Below are positions 11,926-23,321 of a stretch of DNA of 64,000 bases, piece by piece (the stretch's first letter is position 1; each line of letters opens with the position of its first letter). A program made the position numbers and the translations under genes. Origin of the DNA: Progne subis subis (lineage: Eukaryota > Chordata > Aves > Passeriformes > Hirundinidae); NCBI GenBank assembly GCA_022316685.1, contig JAKJHU010000023.1, positions 4,234,692-4,298,691 of the forward strand, in the 5' to 3' direction. The notes beneath the pieces were generated by a model. It did no database searches and had not been told where the DNA came from. It was given only the letters and a program-made list of their open reading frames with translations.

Positions 11926-13482
11926 AGACTGACATATCTATAAGGAGAATATTATATGTGAAATAGAAACAAATAGAAACTTTGAGGTATTTTCCATCCA
12001 TATTGATTTTCTTTTCCATTTGAATAAATAAAATGAATAAGATTTTACAAGAGGCATAATAAGTGATAACATTTTTATCATTTAATAAAATAAAGTTAAT
12101 TTCTTTTACTGGTTATATTCTGGTCCATTCATTAAACCTTATTCAGATTATAGATCAATAAAAGTCATATAAAGGCATTGTGGGGTAATTGATGCCATTT
12201 TGGCAGCTAATAAACTTGATATGAAATAAATAACAGCAGCAATATTCATCTGTTTAATAGAGTTCTTTATTTTTGTGATTTTTTTTTCATTTTTTAAAAT
12301 AAAATATTGAGTAATTTCATGTAGAAACATTTCTTTTAAGCATTCAGAATTGTTTAGAGCTGTGCATATAGGTGTTCACACAGACAATTTAACTGATGTT
12401 GCTAAGACTGCATACATGAGCAACAGTTGATGAAATCCATGAAAAAAATGTAATTATGTTAGAGAATTCAACTCTGCATGTATTTATATTAATGAGTGTA
12501 GGAGAATTACTTATGAAATGTGAAATCCTTTGGTGTTTGTCTTCTGAACACTGAAACCCACTTAGGGCTCTACATTTACTGAAGAGGGAGTTCACTTACA
12601 CAGCTGTTCAAACTTGTCTTTTGGTTCTCTCTTTGCAGTATTGACGTTTTGCAGAGTGATGTGGGTGTCAGTGTTGATGCTCTCAGTTTTAGCTACTGAT
12701 GGTATCTATTATTGATAACCTTGGTGGGGAGAAATACAACAAATTGGATTTACAGCCTTATTTAGTTTGGATTTTTGCTTAGATCTGCTAAAAATAATAA
12801 AAAAAAATTGACAGCTAAAAATTTCAAAGAAATAAAAATTCAGAGAATCTCTTGCTCAGGTAATGCTGAGATATTTATAAAAGGTCAAAAAAAAAACCAA
12901 ACTGAGAAGGTAAGTATTTGGCACATTTATTTCATAGTGATTTTCCTCAGGTTTTGTTGATCTAGGTGGAACTTCTGCACAGGAGTTGAAAGAAGAAATG
13001 TAGGTGCATACCATTTATAAAAGAAGTCTTAATAACCAGGCCATTTCATTTCATGTTACCTGAAATGATCATATTTCTGTCTAAAGATATATTAAAGCAA
13101 AAACAGAAGTCCTGATGTGGACCAGCAATGGTGACAGAATTTCAGAATTCATTGCATTTAACCAATATTATCAATATATTGATTATATATAATGCATATA
13201 ATGAATATAATCAGAAACTTTTTATCTGCTTATCCATTATGGTTTAGTTTTTGAAGATGGTGGCCACTCTTAGTCCAGGTTAAGACACAGGGAAACAATG
13301 GGTGTATTTGAATATTTTTGAAGGGAGTCAAGATTTTTATAGTGGACATTTGAAACTGTGCAACTGAGCCTTTTCCAGCCCAGCTTTACGTATTTCAGAT
13401 TAGGTCCTTTCAGAAATCTCCAAAAGTCTCTGTGATTATTTGAGAACAAAAGATTTAATCTCAATTTCCCTGCACTGATGTG
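11926..13482. other. Unassigned noncoding sequence
   Basis: No recognised gene. It contains copy B of the 51-bp dispersed repeat (12562-12612). The last six bases (13477-13482) are the left target-site duplication of the LTR that follows. Confidence 0.6.
12562..12612. repeat. 51-bp dispersed direct repeat, copy B
   Basis: Matches 8731-8781 at 50 of 51 positions in the same orientation. Similarity stops abruptly at both ends. Copying of a short segment (templated insertion) or shared derivation from an unrecognised repeat would both explain it. Confidence 0.9.
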
Positions 13483-13780
13483 TGTGGTGGTGTGCTGTTT
13501 GTTTATTCATTTTATATGAATTTGTACCTGTTTTATGTAATGGTCTGTTCTCTGTAATCCCCTATTTTAGTTATGGTTCAGACCTGTTTACAGCAAAGTA
13601 CCCCAAGTTCGTTTTGTGTCAATCATCCCTTCCCCCTTGTTCCAGACTTGTCAATCCTATCTCCCTCCCCTTTGGCACCCTGTCTATCACTCCCAGACCC
13701 TTCCCTGGCTTCTGGAAAGATCCAGGGAGGGCGTCGAGTGATAGGCCGGGGCCCTGGAAATCCCCTCCTGTCATTTTGTG

Positions 13781-13785
13781 ATTGG
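13781..13785 (+). promoter_or_regulatory. CCAAT-type box (inverted) in LTR U3
   Basis: ATTGG (complement CCAAT), about 90 bp upstream of the LTR TATA-like motif, which is the usual retroviral U3 spacing. Function is inferred from position only. Confidence 0.5.
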
Positions 13786-13874
13786 TCCCCTGTTTCGTGG
13801 TTTACGCCCTTGGTTACACCCCCCAGTTCTATGATTCGTCGCCGAGTTGTAACCACCCCTGTTTCCACCCCCGG

Positions 13875-13881
13875 TTATAAG
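13875..13881 (+). promoter_or_regulatory. TATA-like box of the solo LTR
   Basis: TTATAAG lies about 80 bp upstream of the AATAAA signal. Transcription would start near 13905, giving a short R region. The motif is intact, so the LTR could still act as a promoter in some tissues. Confidence 0.6.
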
Positions 13882-13956
13882 CTCCTGCACGCCTGCTCTC
13901 GGGGCTCCTCTGAGCAGCAGGTCAGAGAGTGCAGAGCCCCGTGCTCCCTCTCCCTA

Positions 13957-13962
13957 AATAAA
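13957..13962 (+). terminator. Polyadenylation signal of the solo LTR
   Basis: AATAAA within 'ccctaaataaaaccaagtt', followed by a T/G-containing region. It would define the R/U5 boundary about 15-25 bp downstream. Confidence 0.65.
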
Positions 13963-14182
13963 ACCAAGTTACACCCTGCTCTTTGGAGTCCTCTTTCTTC
14001 AGCTGCCGTCGTCGTGTACCACACCTGCTGCCTGTCGCCGTCGTGGGGGAAACAAGGCCCCACAGGGAGGAGGTGGCTTGCGTGGCTAGCCACCCCGACC
14101 TCACTACGCTGAAGCGGTGCGCACCCTGAGCTAGCCTGCAGCCGCTCATATCAGAGCGAAGGACAGCACCGCGACAGATGTG

Positions 14183-15836
14183 AATGCCAGCAATTCTAAT
14201 GCTAAAATAATGCTATTGTAGCCATTAAATTATTATAGTGTATACTTACTTGAGTAAGTAATGAGAAAGTATTTTTAAAAGCAGAAAAACATTAAGAAGT
14301 CAAGTAAGAGAAATTCACTATTTTAAAAAGAAACTCAATGTAATCAAATGCTGCTTGGTTTGAATAAAGTGAAAGATTTACTTAGTTAATAATTAACTTA
14401 ATTGTTCTCAAGGTATCATTAAGGTAATAGTGTTTACAAAAAATCTGATGTTTTTATGTTAAATTAGATAGGATGAAAATGTATAAGCTATAATCTTTTT
14501 TTGGAACCTTGAAAAAAAAAGGTGCTTCTGCTTAACAATTATTTTTGTTTTAATAAAAAATTGAAAACAGGAAAAAAACCCTTTTTTTTCCATAGAAGGG
14601 TCTGTGACTGATATATTTTATATAGAAGAACAATTACAAGAATAAGTATAATGTGAAGATAGAAAAGATTTTGCTCAGTTGTGTAGAAGACAAATTCTGG
14701 TTGTTCATATTCCTTTCCAAAATTTTCATTATATATTTTTATTTGTATACTTTTCATCATATTTGTGTACAAAACCAATTTACTTTGCCTGCTATTCTTT
14801 GCATTTTTAGGCATACACCGAGTAGTGGGGCTCATGGACCAGGTTTCTTAAGCGTCTTGAATTATTACAATTTAGAGCACAAAGAGAATGTCCTTAAATA
14901 TGTCATGTAGGTTTTTCGAGTATGTAGTCAAATACTGCGTTTGAGTATTGACTTCAGTGTTGTACGGAGACAAGACATGGCAAAATTTAACTTTGTGAGA
15001 TAACAGTTCCAAAGGGGAATTTAAAACAACAGAAGATAATGAATGGCAAGTAACAATGCAAATTAAAAATTCTTAATGAAACATAAGGTAATTTAACTTC
15101 TTGGACTCGGAACACCAGCTAATTAAAGATGTGTATAGAAAAAATTAAGTTGGAACAGAATTGCATACCCTTTAACAAAAATAAAATAGGAAGGAAGCAA
15201 AAGCAAAGAAAAATAATTAGAGTTCTGATCCAATCTGATATATTTTAAATAAGGAGAAATGTTTTCTAAATGAAACTAAGAGGTACCTAAATATACTGAT
15301 GGCAGAGGAAAAAAAAAAAAACCAAAAAAAAGTGACTATTTCTTGAAACATTGGAGGGATAGTCAGAATAGAAATGACTGTCTAGGGACGCTCAATTAAT
15401 AAAGAAATCAGTGGATTATATCAGAAGCAAGAAATGTGCAAATAAGAAAGAGGAGAAAAATATAAATTTTGGAGAATGTAAAATAAGTAAAAGATTACAT
15501 AGCTTTCCTTGATTCAAATTTATATTGATGGTTTTGAAAATGTACACACCAACATATTCATGATTCTTTTTAGGTAACACTGCAATCAGTAGACTATAGT
15601 TAAATTACAGTATATTCAGTCAAATGCAGTACTTTGCATTTAGTGGTTTGGGTTCTTAAAGTAGTTCTTCCAATATTGTTCACTAAGTGCAAGAAACAAA
15701 CTCATTTTAGCAACACCTTGCACCCTCGCATTTGATTTCATTTCTGTCTTCAATTATAATTATGATTGCTGTTTGCTAACGCTGAAAATTTTTTTGAGTA
15801 AAAAAAGATACAAACAAAATAAAAATCCCTTTCTAG
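14183..15836. other. Unassigned noncoding sequence
   Basis: Strongly AT-rich sequence immediately to the right of the solo LTR. Open frames of 85 and 98 codons at 14539-14910 are AT-driven and unrecognised. No repeat is identified. Confidence 0.6.
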
Positions 15837-15838
15837 TA

Positions 15839-15890
<52 letters not shown>
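15837..15890. repeat. (TA)n joined to poly-T (36 T)
   Basis: About nine TA dinucleotides run directly into 36 T, then CCCCC. It is simple-sequence DNA with no element recognised on either side. Confidence 0.95.
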
Positions 15891-18781
15891 CCCCCAAGAA
15901 CAAATGATTGTTCAGTGCTTTGGTCAAACGAAGAAATTAAATGTGTTTCTATGGTCTGGTGCCATGGCCAATCTTGTGATTTATGTTGTTATGCCCCCCA
16001 TACACTGGGTGTATGTGTGTATACAGAATGTGGGAAGGACTCCCTTTGTGCTTCTGGTCTTGTGAATGAAAAGGTAGGGAGTGGAATTGCCACTGGAATG
16101 CTGCCAAGGAATATGTCTCAGACCTGAATGTGTAACACTTCACATAGAGCTGCAGACAAGTAGCAAACAAGTGAGTTAGAGGCTTTTGGAAGGGCCTGCA
16201 GAGGTTTTCACTTAGCCTCAAAACTTGGTATGAGTGGCAGTGAGAATACTACTGGCTTTATTAAGCAGAGCACTGCCTAAGCCCCAAACATCAGCCAGTA
16301 AATCTTACCTTAGAAGAAGACTTATATAGGATTGCTAGGATTGTGTTGAATATGCAATTAACAATCTAGAAAAAAGTTGACAAAATGGCATACCACAGAA
16401 ATATACATTAGTCATAGAAAACTTTGAAAACTCCCAGGGGACCTAATGGTAATCAAATGTGGATGGAATAGTAGTCAAAATTCTCTAGGGTCAAAACCAC
16501 ACGAGCATACATAACAAGAGATGATATCAAAAAATTGTACACATTGATCATGTTTAATTAGCTGAATCAAGTAGGGGAAATTATCAAGTCCATACTGTCA
16601 TCAATGTTAACCAGTGACCATCAGTGGTTAGGAAAGAATCTATGTTAGACTGTATAAGAAAAAAAAAAAAAAATTAAGTTAACAACCACACCTTTCTAAT
16701 GATGGATGCAAGTATAAGAATGCCTTTATATTGCAGTGGATGAGATCAAAACTTTGGTGATAAATATTAGAAATATAGAAATATCAGAGCACTTTAAAAT
16801 TGATTTACACAGTTCAAAATGCAGGTACATATTTTTTAAAGGATTATAAAATGCTTCTTTTTTCATTTTGCAGTTCTGAAACCCAAGGGAAAAGAAAGAG
16901 AAAAATAAAAATTGTGAAAATAAATAAAATTTTACATTATTTTTAACTCAATATGGTATTGAAGCCAGTAGCTTACAAGTAGTTCAGACAGAACATGAAA
17001 ATGGTTGACAAATATTTAGGTGGAGAAAATAACTAAAAGTCATTAAATCAAAATAAGAGGAACACATTTTATCCAGTTTAGATCAAGCTTCATCTGTTAG
17101 TAAGTTTTCCCAGTCATGCTTTCCCTCTATTTGAAGCATCTTATGCTGACTACTTTAAGTATGGGATAAGAGGAAAGCTGTGCAGCAAGATCTGGTTTGG
17201 AAAGATAATCCCTATAGGAAATTGAGAGGAAATATGATATCTCTTTAGATAACATCTTGAAATGTCATCTACTTTTAGTATTTCCTTTTTCTGATTTCAA
17301 AAGAGATATCTAGCCTCCTCTAGCTTCTACAGCAACATAAAAATCAGAGTTGTCAATGCTGAATTGCCTAATCATCTTTGCCTGTCTACTTTTAGGCACC
17401 ATTTGCTAATGGTTTACTCACTGCAACATCATGCTGCTTTCCAAATTTAAAAAGCCAAGAATAATACTGAACTAACTACTAAAATAACACTAAAGAACAC
17501 TACTTTCTCCTAGTTTAGGGAATGACAGAGATTTGTTTTATAAATAACAGGAAACATCCTATGCAGGTATTTTTGCAGGATCTTTGAAGCAGATGTTATC
17601 TTCCCTAGAAAAAAAAATTAAAAAAAGAAAATGAGCAATTTGTATATGGCAAGAAATGTTCTGTAAAAGATATGTTTTCCTTTAAACATTAAATCAGAGA
17701 AGATTAAAATCTGGGTTTGGAAATCTGGAGAAAGGTTTTGAGTGGGACCCCTTAAACAAAACACTTGCATTTAGAAGAAAAAGTATCAGCACAAATCCAC
17801 TTTGTTGCATACAATGCACCTGCAGTGCTTCCTACTAAATAAGAGGAAACAAAATTTACCTAAGTGAGGAATATCTAGCCATGCAGTATCCCACAGGTAT
17901 GAAAGTCATAGTTGCAATTTGCTAGTTTCTGCGGGGTTTGCATTTATGTGACACATGAAAAAAGAAATCACTCTTGGTGCCATGCTCAGGTGCATTTTGT
18001 TACAGAAAAGGTAATTTTAAAAAATATTCTTGTAACAGAATTCTGTGTCAATCATGTGATTACATATTGCTGTGTCAGTCACAATGGAAAAAATATTAAT
18101 ATCTTGCCTTCTGAAAAAGAAAAGTAGAAACTGTGGTGACAATAAAAATGCCATGCAAACAGAACCTTATGTTGATTGCCATGATTACACTACCCATTAA
18201 TCTACAAAACTTCATTATTCTTTTTCCTTGTGCTGGTTAAGCAGGGTACATTGGTAAGATTATGCTCACACAACTAGAAAGACAATAATGCCATATAATT
18301 ATTGCTATACTTAATAACTCTTCTTTGTCCCTCAGATATATGGCAAGAATAGAATATTATTTCCATTCTATTCCTCTCAGTATTGTTTCTGATATAAAAT
18401 TTTGTCTATTCCCACACAGCTATTCTTATGCAATTATGTGATGTAATTGTACTTATTAAACCTTCTACTTGTACTGCCATTAGATAATCAAGAGACAAGC
18501 TTCGTATTAACTTGCTGTACTTGGAACCTTCTAAAAACTGGTGATAAACCCAAAATCTTGCAATACATCTTTTTTAACATGAGACTACTTTTAACTGAAA
18601 GTAGTCTTCAAAGCATACACTTTGATGTCTTTGCATAGGCCCTATTTAGAAAGAGGCTTAATATATCTGTGGAAAGATATGAGTCAATATATAAAACTCA
18701 AAGCCAAATGAGCGCTAAAGCTGAATAAATTTGTGGAAAAGATACTTTGTTTTGAATTAAATCTGTTGGATCTGAAACACT
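15891..18781. other. Unassigned noncoding sequence
   Basis: AT-rich. A 15-bp A-run lies near 16661. Overlapping frames of 70 codons (plus strand) and 90 codons (minus strand) at 15915-16221 have no recognisable family. No gene or repeat is identified. Confidence 0.6.
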
Positions 18782-19302
18782 TGGTCAGTGTCTGACTGGG
18801 CTAGTTGTCTTCACAGCAGCCCGTGTGATGCTTTGGATTTGTGGCTGAAACAATGTTGGTAACACATCAATGTTTTGATGCTTGCAAACAGTACTGACAG
18901 TGTCAAGGCTTTATCTTTATCTTACTCTGCTCCCTGCCTGTCAAGCGTGAGTGGGTAAAAGGCTGGCAAGAAGCATAGCTGGGAGAAATAACCCAAACTT
19001 GCCAAAGGGACATTCAATATCATATGATGTCATCCTCACAAACAAATAGTTGGAGTAAGAAGAACGTTCTGGTTTCAAGGCAGCCATTTCTTGGAGATCT
19101 GCTACATGTTGGTCTGATTTCTTTTGTTCCATCTGTTTGGTGTCTGTACCGTTCCCTCTCCCCTTTCCTTTCACATATTAATCTATCTTTGTCTCAAACC
19201 ATGAGTTTTCTCACTTTTGTTCTTGTTTTCTCCCCTGATCCCACTGAGGGTGAGAGAGCAAGCAAATTGTTCAGTAGAAACTCAACTACTGATTGTCATC
19301 CA
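18782..19302 (+). mobile_element. Old avian ERV solo LTR (dispersed family, copy 2)
   Basis: It carries the same ordered blocks as the LTR at 7502: 'gctttggatttgtggctgaaa' and 'caatgttggtaacacatca' near the 5' side, 'gtcaaggcttta', 'ggctggcaagaagc', 'ccaaagggacattcaatat', 'catatgatgtcatcctca', then 'cacatattaatctatctttgt' and 'aaaccatgagttttctca' near the 3' side. It is heavily mutated and noncoding. No internal retroviral region is present. A 113-codon plus-strand frame across its 3' half is incidental. The boundaries are approximate. Confidence 0.8.
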
Positions 19303-22044
19303 CCCGTCACAACATTATTGAATCATATATCATTTGCAATCTGCGTTATTCTGCGGTCCTCATGACTAAGAAATTTTATATGAACTAATCTGAATAAATT
19401 CTAGTTATCAAAGCTGTGTGGCCTCAGAAACCCAAAACAAATATTTAATAGAAAGAAAGATGAGGGAACAGAGATTAAACTTAGCTGCTCAGAATATATA
19501 GAGCCCAAAGTAAAAAATATAAAAATATTGATAAAACATATCTGACTAAATAAATAGAAATTACCAACATGCAATGACTAATATGTCACAGCTAAAGAAT
19601 AATATGAAAGAAGTATAATTAGCTTTTTAATTTTGGGGGGATTTTTTTTTGGGTAAGCTGCTGAAGTCACAGTGTTATATCTGAAATCAGAATTTGGTTT
19701 CCTGAAATAAGTAGAATGTTTAAATAAAAAAAAAAAATTTAAAAAAAAAAAAATAAAAAAAAAAAAAAAAAAAAAAAAAGTGGTTTGGGTTTTGGTGCAG
19801 TGATGCTATTCTTGCACTGGTTTAGTCAAGGTTATATTTACCAGGTAATTAAATATGCAAATTTAATATAATTATACTTTGTCTTTCTCCCTTTAAATCT
19901 TTAAAAAGTATTACTGATTAACTGAAGATGGCATTACACTATCTTACTTAAAATCTTTGCTTACCTCTTAACTTGGTTTTACTACTCATTTATCACTATT
20001 ACCTTGTTATGTCATCTTTTTTTCCTTAAATAAATGAATGCGTTTGGCAAAAGAATTTTGCTTAAATTCGTGTGACATCAAGATACAAATGATCTTGTAA
20101 CATTTTTATTTAATTTCCTCTGATGTGCCATCAGCTCTTCCTCTATATCTCTAAATGCTTAATCCTGTCTTTCATTTACCCTAAATTTTTGAAGTGAAGT
20201 CAAAGTCAACTAGGTCTGGTTAGCAGCCTGTTGAGAGTCTCCTTGAGCTAGCACCGGTGGCGACATCTAATCTGAGCTTCTTACATGAGTAAGAAGTCAG
20301 AGTACATTACTCAGAGTATACTCTTCCATCACTCTCAAACCAAGACAGGAAAACTGCTTCAGATTTCTGGAAGTGATTGTTCCCCTTGCTGGGCTTTTCT
20401 GAAAGCTGTGAGTTTTCCATGGTTGAACTTAGAACTTACACTTGGAAAGTACCAATGGTATGATTTAGCTGATAAATTGCATGGAGGAAATAATAAATAG
20501 CCACATATTCAGCTGACCTCTATTTTGGAAAAAGCAGAATATTCTGAATAGGGAGTGATGTTACAATAAAATATTTGTCTGCTTCTTCCCAGGGGAATAT
20601 ATTGGCATGAGTCTCCTCCAATTAATCTCTCTCCATGGAATTTCACAGAAGTATAAAACTTACTGTGAACAATCTCTGAGGTGATATTGTAAATTGGACA
20701 AAAAGAAATTAAGATGTCTGAGAAATAAATTGAACTGACTAATACAGTTCTCCTTGAGGTGTGTAAGGGCAGTGTGTGTGTGTGAGAAATGCCATTATCT
20801 CTGTGGATTTTATGCAATCCTTGCCGTTTACAGGTAAGCACATACACCACAGACATAACTGATTAATTTATTCTGAGCTCAATAGTGCATGTTTGCCCTT
20901 GGAATCTTCCTATAGATATTAATAGATATACATAGATATTAATATATATAGACAGATATTAATAAAGCAGAAGCAAAAAGGCTGTTAGCCATGCCCATGG
21001 TCACTATCTCCCTCAGTATCTCATGGACAGTCAAACTGGCATCCTGAGTGAGTCTCTCTGAGCAGGTTGCGAGGTGCAGACCCTTTGTGGACCACACAGT
21101 GTGGAGGGCAAGAACCTACATAAGGGTGTACAGTCCTGAGTCACTGATTTTTCCATCTGCCCTCGGTGCCAAAAATGAGACAAGGTAGATGTCTGTTCCT
21201 GCAACTCTAAAGGATTGTTCATCCCCAACTATCCTCTGCTCTGAAGCTCTGACTCTTATCTCCTTCCTATCATATACCGAAACAAACCCAAGTGAGATAC
21301 CCATAGCAAAACCCCTCAGCTTTTGCTTTCTTTGTGACATGTTCTATTTTCTTCTGTTAATCTGTATATTTGTCCCCTTTTATTTCCTTCTGCCTGTGTC
21401 ATCTGTGTGTTTATGCACATACGAATTGCATAGTGTGCTACAAAGGCAAGCTCTGGCTTAAACAATTGTAACTTACTATAAGTGTGTATCTCAGTGCTCA
21501 TGGTTACATCAGGTTCTTACTGATATAAGCAGACCATCCTCTCACAGTGGAAATGCCACAGGGGTAGCCAGCTATCTATTATCAATTCCATCTTCCATCT
21601 CTGTCAACCTGCCTGTATGACTGAACATCTGTTTTAAAAAAATCAGTGTGGTGCCTAACACTCCCCAAGTGAAGTCTGACTCACTGATAAGGTCACTTGC
21701 ACCTCAGCAACTCCTGGACATCGGAAGAGAGTGCTTCCTCGGAGCCCCACATCAGTGGGGGCATGTTGAGAATAAACTCCCAAAACTGAAAGGGATGGCA
21801 GCACAAAGAAAAACAGCAGTGATGTTCCTGACAAGGATATTAATCATGAGGATCAACGTCAGGAAATAGCTGGAAAAAGTCAAAAGAGATCAGGCATAAA
21901 AGAACAGTTTGATAGATTTATCTTCTCCTTTAGAAAAAAAGAGCAGGGAATAAAAAAACAGATAAGGCATTTTATGATAACTGCACTTTACATCAGAGCT
22001 AATTTTTTTAAAAAAATATATATACCCAAAAAGCATATTCAACT
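19303..22044. other. Unassigned noncoding sequence with A-rich tracts
   Basis: An A-rich low-complexity block spans about 19727-19779 and an irregular 'agatattaata' triplication lies at about 20918-20964. About 20980-21240 and 21640-21860 are G+C-richer, with short open frames on both strands, but I recognise no protein or repeat family. No gene is supported. Confidence 0.55.
19727..19779. repeat. A-rich low-complexity tract
   Basis: Nearly pure A over about 53 bp with two short T interruptions. No retrocopy upstream is recognised. Confidence 0.9.
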
Positions 22045-22774
22045 TGTCCTGGGTTAGGGACAAATTTGGGAGAAAACCCCTGTATAGGATCCCTCCGGGA
22101 AGCAAACCCAAATGGCCCCTCCCTTCAACCGGTCCAGTAAAAAACTTCTTTGGAGAAAAGTGGAAAAAACTATTTTATTTTACAAACGAAGTGCATACAA
22201 GTATAAAGAATGAATAATATGAAACAATAAAACCTCTTGTTCTGAAGTGAGATGGCAAATTGAGAAAGTCCTTGCCGTGGGTGGAGCTCGGCTCTCTCTC
22301 AGTCTCTCCTCAGTCCCAGTCCCTCCGGCGCTGCTGGAAAATGCCGAGCTCCAGGCCCCGGTGGGCCGCAGGTGCAGCCCCCAGTGCTCCCCTGGGTTTT
22401 CAGTCCAGGGCAGGTTTAAACAGTTCTAAGAAAAAGGGAAAAAAACAGTCCAGGGAACTTCTCTGCCCTAGCTAGCTGAAACTACCTAAAAGCAAAAAGA
22501 TCTCTGTCCTGCAGTCTCTCCAAGCCTCCGCCGAACACCGTCCGCAGAAGAATGTGGAGGAGTCAGGCAGTTTTCTCAAAACAAACTCTGTGCTTCTCCT
22601 TGCTCTTAGAACCAGTCTTAAAGGCACAGAACTCAATATACAGCACAAACAGAACAGACAACTGGAGATACAAGCATCATAAAGTTACCTTAGGACAAAG
22701 TTTTACTTAAAATTTTTAAAATGTGCTTAATTTTCTTCTGGAGTCCCCTGTGAAATGGCCATTTTTACCCGTCA
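22045..22774 (-). mobile_element. Endogenous-retrovirus solo LTR, minus orientation
   Basis: A 730-bp block starts TGTCCTGGG and ends CCCGTCA on the plus strand. On the minus strand it therefore reads TGACGGG...CCCAGGACA, an LTR-like TG...CA unit. On the minus strand a CTTTAAG motif (22622-22616) could serve as core promoter, and AATAAA (22179-22174) lies in the expected downstream position. A G+C-rich section at 22262-22420 contrasts with the AT-rich surroundings. No convincing target duplication was found, so the exact ends are uncertain. It abuts the next LTR with only six bases between. The family name is not assigned. Confidence 0.7.
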
Positions 22775-22780
22775 TATTTT

Positions 22781-23321
22781 TGTAGTGTAACCTCGGGTGA
22801 GCAGCTCAGTGCTCACTCTTCAGTGAGATGCTGAGAGAAACAGAAGTTTCAAGTGAGCAAATTCATAAGTGGCATTAAAGACAGATGAATAGGTAAAGCA
22901 AAAAGCTGTGCACACAAGCAAAGAAAAATCAACAATCCATTCACTGCTTCCCAAAGGCAGGCAGTTCAGCAATCTCCAGGAAAGCTGGTCTCCATCCTGC
23001 ATAACAGTGACTTGACAAGACAAACACCATCATTCCAAGTGTGCCTCCCTCTTTCTTCTCCTTCACCCAGCTTCTATTGCTGAGCATGATCCCGTATGGT
23101 CTGGGATATCCTGCTGAGCAGCTGGGGTCAGCTCCCCTGGCTCTCTGCCCCGCAGCTTCTTGGGCACTCCCAGATCACTTGTGAGTGGTGTGAAAAGTGA
23201 AAAAGGCCTTGACTCTGTGACATTGCTCAGCAGAACCTAAAATATCCATGTTATCAAATTATAAAGACGGCACCAAAGCAGCTACCATGAAGAAATTAAC
23301 ATTATCACCACTAAAAACACA
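22781..23321 (-). mobile_element. Old avian ERV solo LTR (dispersed family, copy 3), minus orientation
   Basis: Read on the plus strand this is the reverse complement of the family seen at 7502 and 18782. Blocks in order are: 'aaagacagatgaataggtaa', 'gcaaaaagctgtgcacacaa', 'caatccattcactgcttccc', 'gcaggcagttcagcaatctc', 'caggaaagctgg', 'tgacttgacaagacaaac', 'ttgctgagcatgatccc', 'tatggtctgggatatcc', 'aaaaggccttgactctgtg', 'ttgctcagcaga', and 'gctaccatgaagaaattaac' close to the LTR 5' end. The element runs from TGTAGTG to AACACA. It is noncoding, with no internal region. Confidence 0.85.

Larger units (their letters stand above)
13483..14176 (+). mobile_element. Well-preserved endogenous-retrovirus solo LTR with intact TSD
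   Basis: The 694-bp segment begins TGTGGTGG and ends GCGACA, the TG...CA ends typical of retroviral LTRs. It is flanked by the identical hexanucleotide gatgtg (13477-13482 and 14177-14182). Inside, in the correct order, are a CCAAT-type box (ATTGG, 13781-13785), a TATA-like TTATAAG (13875-13881) and an AATAAA signal (13957-13962). This gives a U3 of roughly 400 bp, a short R and a U5 of about 200 bp. The 6-bp duplication fits alpha/beta-like (ERVK-type) integrases. It is much more G+C- and CpG-rich than its surroundings. No internal retroviral sequence remains, so it is a recombined solo LTR. Frames of 99 and 179 codons across it are LTR sequence, not genes. Confidence 0.9.

Noticed and set aside
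13482..14149. Overlapping 72-179 codon frames on both strands
   Set aside because: They lie entirely in a G+C-rich retroviral LTR, where few stop codons occur; there is no coding similarity.
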